Assembly (NCBI GenBank): GCA_020434465.1
Contig: JAGRAS010000064.1
Span: forward strand, 1 to 7,820
DNA length: 7,820 nt
Source of the DNA: Bdellovibrionales bacterium
Lineage (GTDB): Bacteria; Bdellovibrionota; UBA2361; JAGRAS01
Reading direction: 5' to 3'
Made by a program: the position numbers and the translations under genes. Positions within the stretch are counted from its first letter, which is position 1; each line of letters opens with the position of its first letter. Positions 1 through 5,668 of the stretch are shown piece by piece. The notes below the pieces were generated by a model. That model saw only the letters and a list, made by a program, of their open reading frames with translations, searched no databases and was not told the origin of the DNA.

Positions 1-122
1 GGAAAAATTTAATCCATTCAGGCTAATAGCATCCAGCGCAAAAGCCTAAACACACCCCCATACCCCTAATATAGCAAATAAAAAAATCTTACTCACGAAA
101 ATTAAAGTCTTATCTGATAAAC

Positions 123-151
123 TTGCCTTATTAGACTCAAAACGCTAGTAT
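123..151 (+). promoter_or_regulatory. Possible promoter for rplU-rpmA
   Basis: A -35-like TTGCCT (123-128) is followed after 17 bases by a -10-like TAGTAT (146-151), each matching the sigma-70 consensus at four of six positions. It would start transcription near 158 and leave a leader of about 40 bases before rplU. Matches of this quality are common by chance in AT-rich DNA, so this is only a candidate. The rest of 1-197 shows no gene; an open frame running in from the left edge stops at 47-49 and could be the tail of an upstream gene, which cannot be judged from 15 residues. Confidence 0.3.
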
Positions 152-197
152 TTACGTTCACATAGAGGCAATACTCGCATTATTTGAGGATTAGGAA

Positions 198-518
198 ATG
201 TCTGAGAAATACGCAGTCATCCGAACAGGTGGCAAGCAATATACCGTAAAAGAAGGCCAAAAGCTCAGAGTAGAAAAGCTTTCTGGAAACGTAGGTGACC
301 AAGTTACATTAGAAGAAGTACTGGCAATTGGAGGCGGTGACAAAGATATACAATTGGGATCACCTTTAATTGATGGTGCAAAAGTAACTGGCAAAATTAC
401 TAGTATTGGGAAAGATCCAAAAGTAATAATCTTTAAGAAAAAACGTCGCAAAGGTTTTAAGAAAACACAAGGTCATAGACAACTTAAAACTGAAATTTTA
501 GTTGAAGGTATTTCATAG
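198..518 (+). CDS. rplU: 50S ribosomal protein L21 (bL21)
   Basis: This encodes bL21, a 23S rRNA-binding protein of the large ribosomal subunit. The 106-residue product has the usual family length. Its start [20 protein letters not shown] is the hallmark N-terminus, and the C-terminal half carries the basic segment with [16 protein letters not shown] that contacts rRNA. The start at 198 is supported by homology and by purine-rich GAGGA (186-190) and AGGA (193-196) just upstream, making it one of the few genes here with a ribosome-binding site. It ends with TAG. rpmA begins 16 bases later, and this rplU-rpmA-obg order is very widely conserved, so co-transcription with rpmA is expected. Confidence 0.98.
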   Translation: MSEKYAVIRTGGKQYTVKEGQKLRVEKLSGNVGDQVTLEEVLAIGGGDKDIQLGSPLIDGAKVTGKITSIGKDPKVIIFKKKRRKGFKKTQGHRQLKTEILVEGIS

Positions 519-534
519 TTTAGTAGGATTAAAA

Positions 535-783
535 ATGGCTCATAAGAAAGCAGGTGGAAGTACAAAAAACGGAAGAGATAGTATTGGCAAACGTCTTGGA
601 GTTAAACGCTATGCTGGTGAAGCAGTTAAAGCTGGAAACGTTCTTATCAGACAACGCGGAACAACTTTTCATGCAGGTGAGAACACATATTTAGGCAGAG
701 ACTATACTGTTCATGCAAAAATTGACGGCATAGTTGAATTTTCAACTGGCCTTAAAAAGAAAGTTCACGTTAGAGCTGCATAG
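535..783 (+). CDS. rpmA: 50S ribosomal protein L27 (bL27)
   Basis: This encodes bL27, whose N-terminal tail reaches toward the peptidyl-transferase centre. The 82-residue product begins [16 protein letters not shown], the classic mature start. I chose the ATG at 535 over an in-frame ATG at 502 because the earlier one lies inside rplU and adds eleven unrelated residues, while AGGA at 525-528 sits at proper distance from 535. The absence of a cleavable N-terminal extension argues against a Firmicute, where bL27 is made with a pre-sequence. The body keeps the family signature [18 protein letters not shown] and YTVHAKIDG. The stop is TAG. It sits 16 bases after rplU, so both are probably made from one mRNA. 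Confidence 0.98.
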   Translation: MAHKKAGGSTKNGRDSIGKRLGVKRYAGEAVKAGNVLIRQRGTTFHAGENTYLGRDYTVHAKIDGIVEFSTGLKKKVHVRAA

Positions 784-854
784 GCTTAACTTACTCAGTA
801 AAATCGTATTAATAAAGATCGCAAAGCGGTAAAATCTGAAATTACAAGCTACTG

Positions 855-903
855 TTAAAGCTCATTTGCTTTTAAATTAAAGTTAAAAGCCCTTGTCTGC
901 TTT
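855..903 (+). repeat. Overlapping inverted repeats between rpmA and obg
   Basis: The 154-base gap between rpmA and obg contains a perfect 8-bp inverted repeat, GCTTTTAA (868-875) with TTAAAAGC (883-890), around a 7-base loop. The flanking segments TTAAAGC (855-861) and GCTTT (899-903) can pair with the same arms instead, so mutually exclusive hairpins can be drawn. No clean run of T follows, so I do not call this a rho-independent terminator. It could mark the end of the rplU-rpmA transcript, be a read-through attenuator ahead of obg, or mean nothing in AT-rich DNA. Confidence 0.3.
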
Positions 904-922
904 AGCTTAAAACATAAAAAAA

Positions 923-932
923 GAGTATACTC
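923..932 (+). promoter_or_regulatory. Candidate obg -10 box inside a palindrome
   Basis: TATACT (926-931) matches the -10 consensus at five of six positions and lies within the perfect 10-bp palindrome GAGTATACTC (923-932). The obg ATG is at 938, so a transcript from this box would begin at or next to the start codon. No convincing -35 hexamer lies 16-18 bases upstream, so the promoter call is weak. The palindrome could also be a protein-binding site. Confidence 0.3.
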
Positions 933-937
933 CAAGC

Positions 938-1993
938 ATGAAATTTGTTGATGAATGCAAGATTTATGTTAGAGCTGGCCACGGTGGTCCAGGCGCGTGC
1001 CATTTCCGCAGGGAAAAGTATGTTCCCTATGGTGGCCCAGACGGCGGTAATGGTGGCAACGGCGGCTCTGTAATCCTAAAAGCCAGCACTAGAAAAAAAA
1101 CACTTCTTGATTTTCAAATGAAACCAAGCTGGGAAGCGAACGACGGCGCACCGGGGCAAGGCTCCCTAAAAGATGGTAAAGCAGGAGAGCATCTTTATAT
1201 TGAACTTCCAGTAGGAACAGAAATTTTAAATGCAAAAACCAAAGAGCTTGTTGCCGACTTAGCTGAAGATAATTCTGAGTTTATTTTGGCTGCCGGTGGA
1301 AAAGGTGGAAAAGGAAATACCTTCTATAAAACAGCAACAAACAGAGCCCCACGCAAGTTCCAACCAGGCCTGCCCGGCGAAGAAGGAGAATATGTATTAT
1401 CATTAAAACTTGTAGCTGACGTAGGAATTATTGGTTTTCCAAACGCTGGAAAATCTACATTTATCTCTAGAGTATCCGCAGCCAGACCAAAAGTTGCCGA
1501 CTACCCGTTCACTACACTTACTCCAAACTTAGGCGTGATTAGTCATAATAATTATCAATTTGTTGCTGCCGACATTCCAGGATTAATTGAAGGCGCACAC
1601 GAAGGCAAAGGACTTGGCACTACTTTTTTAAAGCATGTTGAAAGAACTCAAACCCTTGCCCACTTAATTGATCCTCTTCGCATTGATGACAATGGTGAAT
1701 TAGTTCCTATTCAAAAGACCTTTGAACAAATAAATAATGAGCTGAAAAAATATTCTGAAGAATTGGCAAAAAAATCACAAATTGTTGCGATAACTAAAAT
1801 AGATTCCATTGCGGATCGTGATCAACTAAGACTTTCGATTGATTACTTCAAAAATAAAGGAATTCCTTGCTATCAGATTTCAAGCTCATCTGGCGAAGGC
1901 CTAAATGAGTTTCTAACTGCCCTTAGTCTTGAGGTGAAAAAAAATAAAAAACTATCTGAGCCAATTAGCCTCGAACTGTCATCTAACTTTTAG
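938..1993 (+). CDS. obgE: Obg family GTPase (ObgE/CgtA)
   Basis: Obg is an essential GTPase that binds the 50S subunit during late assembly and links ribosome production to growth and stress. The 351-residue protein has the glycine-rich Obg fold at residues 1-158 (MKFVDECKIYVRAGHGG, FRREKYVPYGGPDGGNGG) and then the G domain: G1 GFPNAGKS (166-173), switch I YPFTTLTP (189-196), G3 DIPG (212-215), G4 TKID (286-289) and G5-like SSSSGEG (315-321). G4 has Thr in place of the usual Asn, a substitution tolerated in other GTPases. The C-terminal OCT domain of Gram-positive Obg proteins is absent. The start is fixed by the conserved MKFVDE, although no Shine-Dalgarno sequence precedes it. It lies 154 bases after rpmA and stops with TAG. 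Confidence 0.97.
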   Translation: MKFVDECKIYVRAGHGGPGACHFRREKYVPYGGPDGGNGGNGGSVILKASTRKKTLLDFQMKPSWEANDGAPGQGSLKDGKAGEHLYIELPVGTEILNAKTKELVADLAEDNSEFILAAGGKGGKGNTFYKTATNRAPRKFQPGLPGEEGEYVLSLKLVADVGIIGFPNAGKSTFISRVSAARPKVADYPFTTLTPNLGVISHNNYQFVAADIPGLIEGAHEGKGLGTTFLKHVERTQTLAHLIDPLRIDDNGELVPIQKTFEQINNELKKYSEELAKKSQIVAITKIDSIADRDQLRLSIDYFKNKGIPCYQISSSSGEGLNEFLTALSLEVKKNKKLSEPISLELSSNF

Positions 1994-2091
1994 AAGCCTT
2001 TTGTTAGAAAAAGATGAGCGGATTAAAAAAGTTCAAAAAAGCTTTTTTAAACCCCTGAAAATGGAGTCTTTTTTGCAAAGCTATGCTATTG

Positions 2092-2127
2092 AAATAACTA
2101 TTATTTTCAATAAAAGTTATTTTTTTT
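2092..2127 (+). terminator. AT-rich hairpin with T-run, probable obg terminator
   Basis: AAATAACT (2092-2099) pairs perfectly with AGTTATTT (2115-2122). Inside it, TTATT (2101-2105) pairs with AATAA (2109-2113) across a three-base loop, with a single A/A mismatch between the two helices. Ts continue to 2127. This is a plausible intrinsic terminator for obg about 100 bases past its stop, though the stem has almost no G-C pairs. A second A/T hairpin, TTAAAAAAG (2023-2031) with CTTTTTTAA (2042-2050), lies closer to obg but lacks a following T-run. Confidence 0.5.
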
Positions 2128-2129
2128 AA

Positions 2130-2158
2130 TTGAGTTTGCAGAAAAAACTGCCGATAAT
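2130..2158 (+). promoter_or_regulatory. Probable promoter of the rsfS transcript
   Basis: TTGAGT (2130-2135, four of six) and GATAAT (2153-2158, five of six) are separated by the optimal 17 bases, immediately after the obg terminator hairpin. The predicted start near 2165 leaves a leader of about 220 bases before rsfS. The position between a terminator and the next co-oriented gene supports it. Confidence 0.5.
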
Positions 2159-2162
2159 GATT

Positions 2163-2387
2163 ATAAGAGACACAGAAACTCTTATTAATTTTGGAGGAAC
2201 GGGATAAGAAATCCCACTATGCACAGCAAAATAAATAAACGAGATTTTTTCTCTTCTTCAATTGTCTTCAGTGCAAACCCACGTCTTTTTACCAATTTCC
2301 AAAAAAATGTACATCGTAAACTTTCATTTATAAGTTTTCACTCGCCTGTTAATTTTTTTTCAACTTTAAAAGGAGAAAGAGCTGTTT
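2163..2387 (+). promoter_or_regulatory. Structured rsfS leader region
   Basis: The presumed 5' end forms a 7-bp hairpin, ATAAGAG (2163-2169) with CTCTTAT (2179-2185). A strong Shine-Dalgarno sequence GGAGGA (2193-2198) follows, then a second hairpin GGGAT/ATCCC (2201-2205, 2211-2215), then an ATG at 2219 opening a 62-codon frame. The pyrimidine tract at 2245-2255 is complementary, counting G-U pairs, to 2371-2381, which contains the rsfS ribosome-binding site AGGAGA (2371-2376). AAACTT and AAGTTT near 2320-2340 form another short stem. I recognise no known riboswitch family. These elements are visible in the sequence; that they act together is inference. Confidence 0.4.
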
Positions 2388-2407
2388 ATGAAAATAGGTC
2401 GGCCTAA
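2219..2407 (+). CDS. Possible leader ORF overlapping rsfS (uncertain)
   Basis: A 62-codon frame runs from ATG 2219 to TAA 2405-2407 and overlaps the rsfS start by 20 bases in another frame. The product is rich in Ser, Phe, Asn, Lys and Arg and I recognise no family, signal peptide or membrane segment; its composition looks like translated AT-rich noncoding DNA. What raises it above a random frame is GGAGGA at 2193-2198. That site is 20 bases away, too far for normal initiation, but the perfect GGGAT/ATCCC hairpin lies between and would shorten the effective gap to about 5 bases. If translated, it would couple translation to rsfS. I think a real protein product is less likely than not. Confidence 0.25.
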   Translation: MHSKINKRDFFSSSIVFSANPRLFTNFQKNVHRKLSFISFHSPVNFFSTLKGERAVYENRSA

Positions 2408-2807
2408 GAAAAAAACCACACCTGCAAACTCAAAAGAACTAGCGAAACAAATTGTTAACGCCTGCGAAGAAGCCAAGGGGCAAGATTTAGTTATCCTTAA
2501 TGTCTCTGAAGTTTTCGGTCTTAGTGATTATTTCGTAATCGTAAGCGGCCGTTCAGATAGACAGTCACAAGGTATTAGTAACCGCATCTTAAATGAACTA
2601 AAAGAAGTTGGAGTTGAACCAACAGCAATCGAGGGTTACGAGGGCGGACAATGGATTTTAATGGACTATGACGACGTTATCGTACACGTCTTCTATGGGC
2701 CAACAAGAGATTATTATGATCTTGAAAGCCTGTGGCTAAGCGCAGAGAAAATCACCTTTCCTGCCAGCGGTAAAGGCGCTGCAAATAAAGATAAAGCAGC
2801 AGCTTAG
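2388..2807 (+). CDS. rsfS: Ribosomal silencing factor RsfS
   Basis: RsfS (DUF143/Iojap family) binds uL14 on the 50S subunit and blocks 30S joining when nutrients are scarce. The 139-residue product shows the family core at about residues 16-120: SDYFVIVSGRSDRQ (46-59), then EGYEGGQWILMDYDDVIVHVF (82-102) and YYDLESLW (109-116). The family usually has Gly where the second Asp of DYDD stands. A short basic N-terminus (GRPKKK) and a Lys/Ala-rich tail of about 18 residues lie outside the core. The start at 2388 is preceded by AGGAGA (2371-2376) at a slightly long 11-base spacing. nadD, often just upstream of rsfS, is absent here. The gene stops with TAG and probably has its own promoter at 2130-2158. 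Confidence 0.95.
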   Translation: MKIGRPKKKTTPANSKELAKQIVNACEEAKGQDLVILNVSEVFGLSDYFVIVSGRSDRQSQGISNRILNELKEVGVEPTAIEGYEGGQWILMDYDDVIVHVFYGPTRDYYDLESLWLSAEKITFPASGKGAANKDKAAA

Positions 2808-2840
2808 TTTTTCTGCTTTTACATATAAAAATTGCAAATC

Positions 2841-2863
2841 TGAACTTTACTCAAGTAAAGTCA
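2841..2863 (+). repeat. Perfect stem-loop downstream of rsfS
   Basis: ACTTTAC (2844-2850) and GTAAAGT (2855-2861) form a perfect 7-bp stem around TCAA. The match continues outward as TG/CA if A2843 is bulged. No T-run follows, so it is not a classical rho-independent terminator. It may stabilise the rsfS mRNA 3' end or serve as a binding site. A weaker stem, AAAGCAG (2793-2799) with CTGCTTT (2813-2819), spans the rsfS stop codon. Confidence 0.4.
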
Positions 2864-2896
2864 AACATCAACTAATTCATATAAAAATCAGCCAGC

Positions 2897-2925
2897 TTTA
2901 CATTAATTAGCTAGCTTATTATAGT
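2897..2925 (+). promoter_or_regulatory. Near-consensus promoter of the LapA/TPR gene with palindromic spacer
   Basis: TTTACA (2897-2902) and TATAGT (2920-2925) each match consensus at five of six positions with the ideal 17-base spacer, the best-scoring promoter pair I found in this window. The spacer holds a near-palindrome centred on AGCTAGCT (2909-2916; 14 of 16 symmetric over 2905-2920). The -10 box overlaps the perfect palindrome ATAGTACTAT (2921-2930). Transcription would begin near 2932, leaving a leader of about 80 bases. The palindromes are where a repressor could sit; no regulator is identified. Confidence 0.55.
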
Positions 2926-3013
2926 ACTATTCATGCAATATGCGTTTTACTGTTTTCATTTAAAAAACTTTTACGTATGCTGCATTTAATGATTTTATAA
3001 ATAAAAATCTTCT

Positions 3014-4303
3014 ATGATCCGCAGACTAAATAAGGTTCTTTTCGCACTTCTAATTGTTAGCTTAGCACTGTACATCGTTCAGTTTAACAAAGATCCAATC
3101 ACCTTAAGACTAAGTAATACTTGGCACATCTCAGCAACGGCAGGAGTGATTTACATTGCAATTTTTATTGCTGGCTTTATTCTAGCTTCGCTTGGAACTT
3201 TATTTTTAGGAATCAAATCTTACTTTCGAGAAAGACGCTATAAAAATCAAGAAAAAGCTCAAAGAGTTTTCTTTGACACTCAAATCGTTGCAAGAAGCCA
3301 GTTAGCAGCGAAGCAGTGGAAAAAAGCTCGAGCGTCTTGGGAAAAAATTATTAAAAAAGACCCAACAAATATCATTGCCCGGGTAGAATTCTCAAAATCC
3401 CTGCAAGGAGAAGGCAGGCTTAGAGAAGCTCTGCAAGTTTTAGATTCTGCCAGAGCCTCAGAACCCAATAATGTTGAAGTCTTATTTAGAGCAGCTGAAC
3501 TTAATTTATCCCTAGGAAATAAAACCGCTGCAATTGATAACCTTGCATTAATTCTTTATCACAGCCCAAATATCTATGCGGCTGAGCTTGCAAGAGATCT
3601 TAGTTTGGAGCTTGGACGAATTGAAGATGCTATTGAATATCAATCAAGACTAAACACTATGGACTACGATCCAGTGTTAGCTAAAAAAGCTATTCAAAAT
3701 CTTGAATATCAAAAAATATTAAAACACTCTGAAAATAAAACTGAATTAGTTGAAAGACTAAAGTCATTTATTAAAAAGAATGAGGATTACAGCTCTGCAT
3801 TCGTCTCATTAGCGCAAGTTGAAGAAGCTAGCTCTAACTTTGATTCTGCTGCAAAATATTACGTTGCAGCTGCAAAAAATGACCACACTTCTGAAAGCTG
3901 GCATAAAGCAATTAAGCTTTGGTTGGAAAATAATATGCCAGAAAAAGCGCTTTCTGCAGCACGATCAGCTATTAAAACTTCTTCTCCAAAGTTTAAAGTT
4001 CAGGCTGAATTAAATCTGATAAGACTCTGTCTTGAGCTTGGGATGTTAGATGAAGCAGAAAACTCCCTTGATGAACTACCAAAAATTGCTGAAAACTTAA
4101 ATTCTTCTCTTAACTATGAGCAAGAAAGAGAGATTCTTGTATTAAAAGGAACTTGCCTAAATTCAAAAGGAAAATACCAAGAAGCTAGGCAGGTCTGGAA
4201 AAAACTTGCGAATTTCAGCACTTACTCAAGTAATTTTGACCATAGGAAAGATACAAAAGAGGAAGAAGATCACGCACCTGCACCAAGGCTTTCAACACCA
4301 TAG
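3014..4303 (+). CDS. LapA-domain / TPR membrane protein (LapB-like)
   Basis: In the 429-residue product, residues 1-75 look like a LapA (DUF1049) module: basic MIRRLNK, membrane helix at 8-23, a short loop with NKDPITLRLSN, second helix at 41-66, then a strongly basic stretch (FRERRYKNQEKAQR). Charges place both ends in the cytoplasm. Residues about 88-400 form TPR-like helical pairs, for example 93-119, 120-153, 154-186, 187-219, 260-290, 295-325, 330-360 and 373-400. In E. coli LapA and LapB are separate proteins that together control LpxC turnover and LPS synthesis; here the two modules are joined. The C-terminal rubredoxin-like zinc ribbon of LapB is absent: there is no CxxC, only Cys339 and Cys381. 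A polar, acidic tail ends the protein. No Shine-Dalgarno site precedes the start, and a nearby upstream in-frame stop leaves no alternative ATG. LPS regulation is an inference; a general TPR scaffold is possible. It ends with TAG. Confidence 0.8.
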   Translation: MIRRLNKVLFALLIVSLALYIVQFNKDPITLRLSNTWHISATAGVIYIAIFIAGFILASLGTLFLGIKSYFRERRYKNQEKAQRVFFDTQIVARSQLAAKQWKKARASWEKIIKKDPTNIIARVEFSKSLQGEGRLREALQVLDSARASEPNNVEVLFRAAELNLSLGNKTAAIDNLALILYHSPNIYAAELARDLSLELGRIEDAIEYQSRLNTMDYDPVLAKKAIQNLEYQKILKHSENKTELVERLKSFIKKNEDYSSAFVSLAQVEEASSNFDSAAKYYVAAAKNDHTSESWHKAIKLWLENNMPEKALSAARSAIKTSSPKFKVQAELNLIRLCLELGMLDEAENSLDELPKIAENLNSSLNYEQEREILVLKGTCLNSKGKYQEARQVWKKLANFSTYSSNFDHRKDTKEEEDHAPAPRLSTP

Positions 4304-4355
4304 CCTACTTTTCCCCAAGCCAATAATAAGATCTATGAATCTAAAAAATCACCTT

Positions 4356-4383
4356 TTGACTAGCCTGCCTTATTTGCTATGCT
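4356..4383 (+). promoter_or_regulatory. Extended -10 promoter for the orphan ORF at 4417
   Basis: TTGACT (4356-4361, five of six) is followed after 16 bases by TATGCT (4378-4383, four of six), which is preceded by TGC, an extended -10 (TGn) element. Transcription would begin near 4390, about 27 bases before the ATG at 4417. An 8-codon frame beginning at ATG 4404 overlaps that start. This pair is strong evidence that the 161-residue ORF is transcribed separately from the TPR gene. Confidence 0.55.
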
Positions 4384-4416
4384 AAAAAAATAAATAATAA
4401 GTAATGGCTTTGTTGT

Positions 4417-4902
4417 ATGCCTATTCCTGAAAATCAAAACCCCGAATTCTGTTTTCGGGATCATCCCGAAGATTATGAGGATGAAATCAGAACATGCATG
4501 ATAGATCTGGACTATATTCGCCCAGAATACTCTGAAGACACCCCCCCTTTACTCACAGCAAGCAATAGCTATAAAAATACAACAACAATCCCAAAGCAAA
4601 GCCAAATCTCATCTGCTGAAGGAGCGCTAAACGACGCAGAAAAGCAAGTTAAAAACTTTGTAAACCTGATTGGGAAAGACACCATTTCTCAAAGCCGGCA
4701 ATTTAAAATTCAATTTTGCCATTTAGAGCTAAGTGCAATTTCAAAACGAATAAAGTTTGCCCGACTTATTAAGCATGCAAACCCTGAACAAGCAGCCGAA
4801 CAATATCAAATCGCAAAAGAGTCCTTAATTAAAAACCTAGATATTCCTCTAAATCACAACCTTATTAAGCTCCTAGATTCAGAAATTACGTCCATTAGCT
4901 AG
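4417..4902 (+). CDS. Hypothetical 161-residue protein
   Basis: I do not recognise this protein. Residues 1-45 are strongly acidic (HPEDYEDEIR and nearby Asp/Glu), 42-66 form a Ser/Thr/Asn-rich low-complexity linker, and 67-157 look mostly alpha-helical with amphipathic segments. One of these, HANPEQAAEQYQIAKESL (120-137), resembles the second helix of a TPR. There is no signal peptide or membrane helix, so it is probably cytoplasmic. Cys12, Cys27 and Cys101 form no metal-binding pattern. Reality of the gene is supported by a good promoter (4356-4383), an uninterrupted frame filling the gap between two co-oriented genes, and a TAG stop like its neighbours. No Shine-Dalgarno site is present. 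Its location after the TPR gene hints at, but does not prove, a connection. Confidence 0.7.
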   Translation: MPIPENQNPEFCFRDHPEDYEDEIRTCMIDLDYIRPEYSEDTPPLLTASNSYKNTTTIPKQSQISSAEGALNDAEKQVKNFVNLIGKDTISQSRQFKIQFCHLELSAISKRIKFARLIKHANPEQAAEQYQIAKESLIKNLDIPLNHNLIKLLDSEITSIS

Positions 4903-4974
4903 GATTCTCTGGATAACTAAGCAACTTCTGTAAAAAACTCACGATAATCTAGTGTTAATTTTCGACTTTTTAAA

Positions 4975-5640
4975 ATGCACGATTTTTTTAATTTGTTACT
5001 CCCAAAGTTTTGTTTAGTATGTGAGAGAAGGATTCCAGCCGGGCTGCTTTGCTTGCATTGTTTGCCTGAGCAAAAACAGCTAACTATAGATAAATCATTT
5101 GATTTTGAAAGTTTTTATAATAATGACAATAAAAACAAAACAAGAATTATTTACCTCTGGGAGTACCAAGGAAATATAAAAGATATTATTAAGATAATGA
5201 AGTATAAACCAAGTTTAAAATTAACAAACTTTCTTGCCACAAAAGCAGCCTCGATTCTAAACAAAGAAAATCTAGATCTATCCTGGGATTTTATAGCTCC
5301 TATACCATCTTCAATGGCAAGCAAAAAACAGAGACTTTTTAATCAAAGCCAGGTAATAGCAAAAGAGATTTCAAAAAGCTTGCAAATACCAATCAATTGC
5401 AACTGTATAAGTCACTGCAAAAGCTCTGGAAAGCAAGTCAAGCTTAACGCAGCAAAAAGAAAAAGAAATATGAAAAATGTTTTTAAAGCCAGCCCAAAGC
5501 TAGCCAAAGACAAATCTATTTTAATAGTTGATGACGTACTTACAACAGGAGCGACTTTTGCTTCAGCAGCAAACGCACTTTATAATGCCAAAGCTAGAAA
5601 TGTTGACTTATTTTGTTTAGCAAGGTCAACTAAGTTTTAA
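4975..5640 (+). CDS. comF: ComF family phosphoribosyltransferase-like protein
   Basis: ComF proteins combine a small N-terminal zinc finger with a type I phosphoribosyltransferase fold; in naturally competent bacteria they support DNA uptake or handling, but they also occur widely in species not known to be competent. The 221-residue product has the expected length. A four-cysteine cluster, Cys13-x2-Cys16 and Cys26-x2-Cys29, forms the zinc site. Residues 122-131 (FNQSQVIAKE) match the family FNQS motif, 154-170 carry the Q..L....R..N...F pattern, and ILIVDDVLTTGA (183-194) is the PRPP-binding loop. No Shine-Dalgarno site precedes ATG 4975. It ends with TAA, 28 bases before mazG, with which it is probably co-transcribed. 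No other competence gene is visible here. Confidence 0.93.
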   Translation: MHDFFNLLLPKFCLVCERRIPAGLLCLHCLPEQKQLTIDKSFDFESFYNNDNKNKTRIIYLWEYQGNIKDIIKIMKYKPSLKLTNFLATKAASILNKENLDLSWDFIAPIPSSMASKKQRLFNQSQVIAKEISKSLQIPINCNCISHCKSSGKQVKLNAAKRKRNMKNVFKASPKLAKDKSILIVDDVLTTGATFASAANALYNAKARNVDLFCLARSTKF

Positions 5641-5668
5641 ATAATGGCTCGCAAAAAGAAATAAAGAT

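Noticed and set aside
191..451. An 86-codon minus-strand frame antisense to rplU.
   Set aside because: It lies opposite a conserved ribosomal protein gene and has no recognisable features or start signal.
502..534. An upstream in-frame ATG extending bL27 by eleven residues.
   Set aside because: It lies within the rplU coding end, the extra residues do not resemble a bL27 pre-sequence, and a ribosome-binding site sits correctly for 535.
2201..2215. GGGAT/ATCCC hairpin next to GGAGGA considered as part of a known riboswitch or SRP/6S-like RNA.
   Set aside because: None of the conserved cores of those RNAs can be found around it, so it is reported only as a local leader hairpin.
3280..4013. 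Short frames on both strands inside the TPR gene (3280-3468 minus, 3819-4013 plus).
   Set aside because: They are out-of-frame readings of a repeat-rich coding sequence, with biased, protein-unlike composition.
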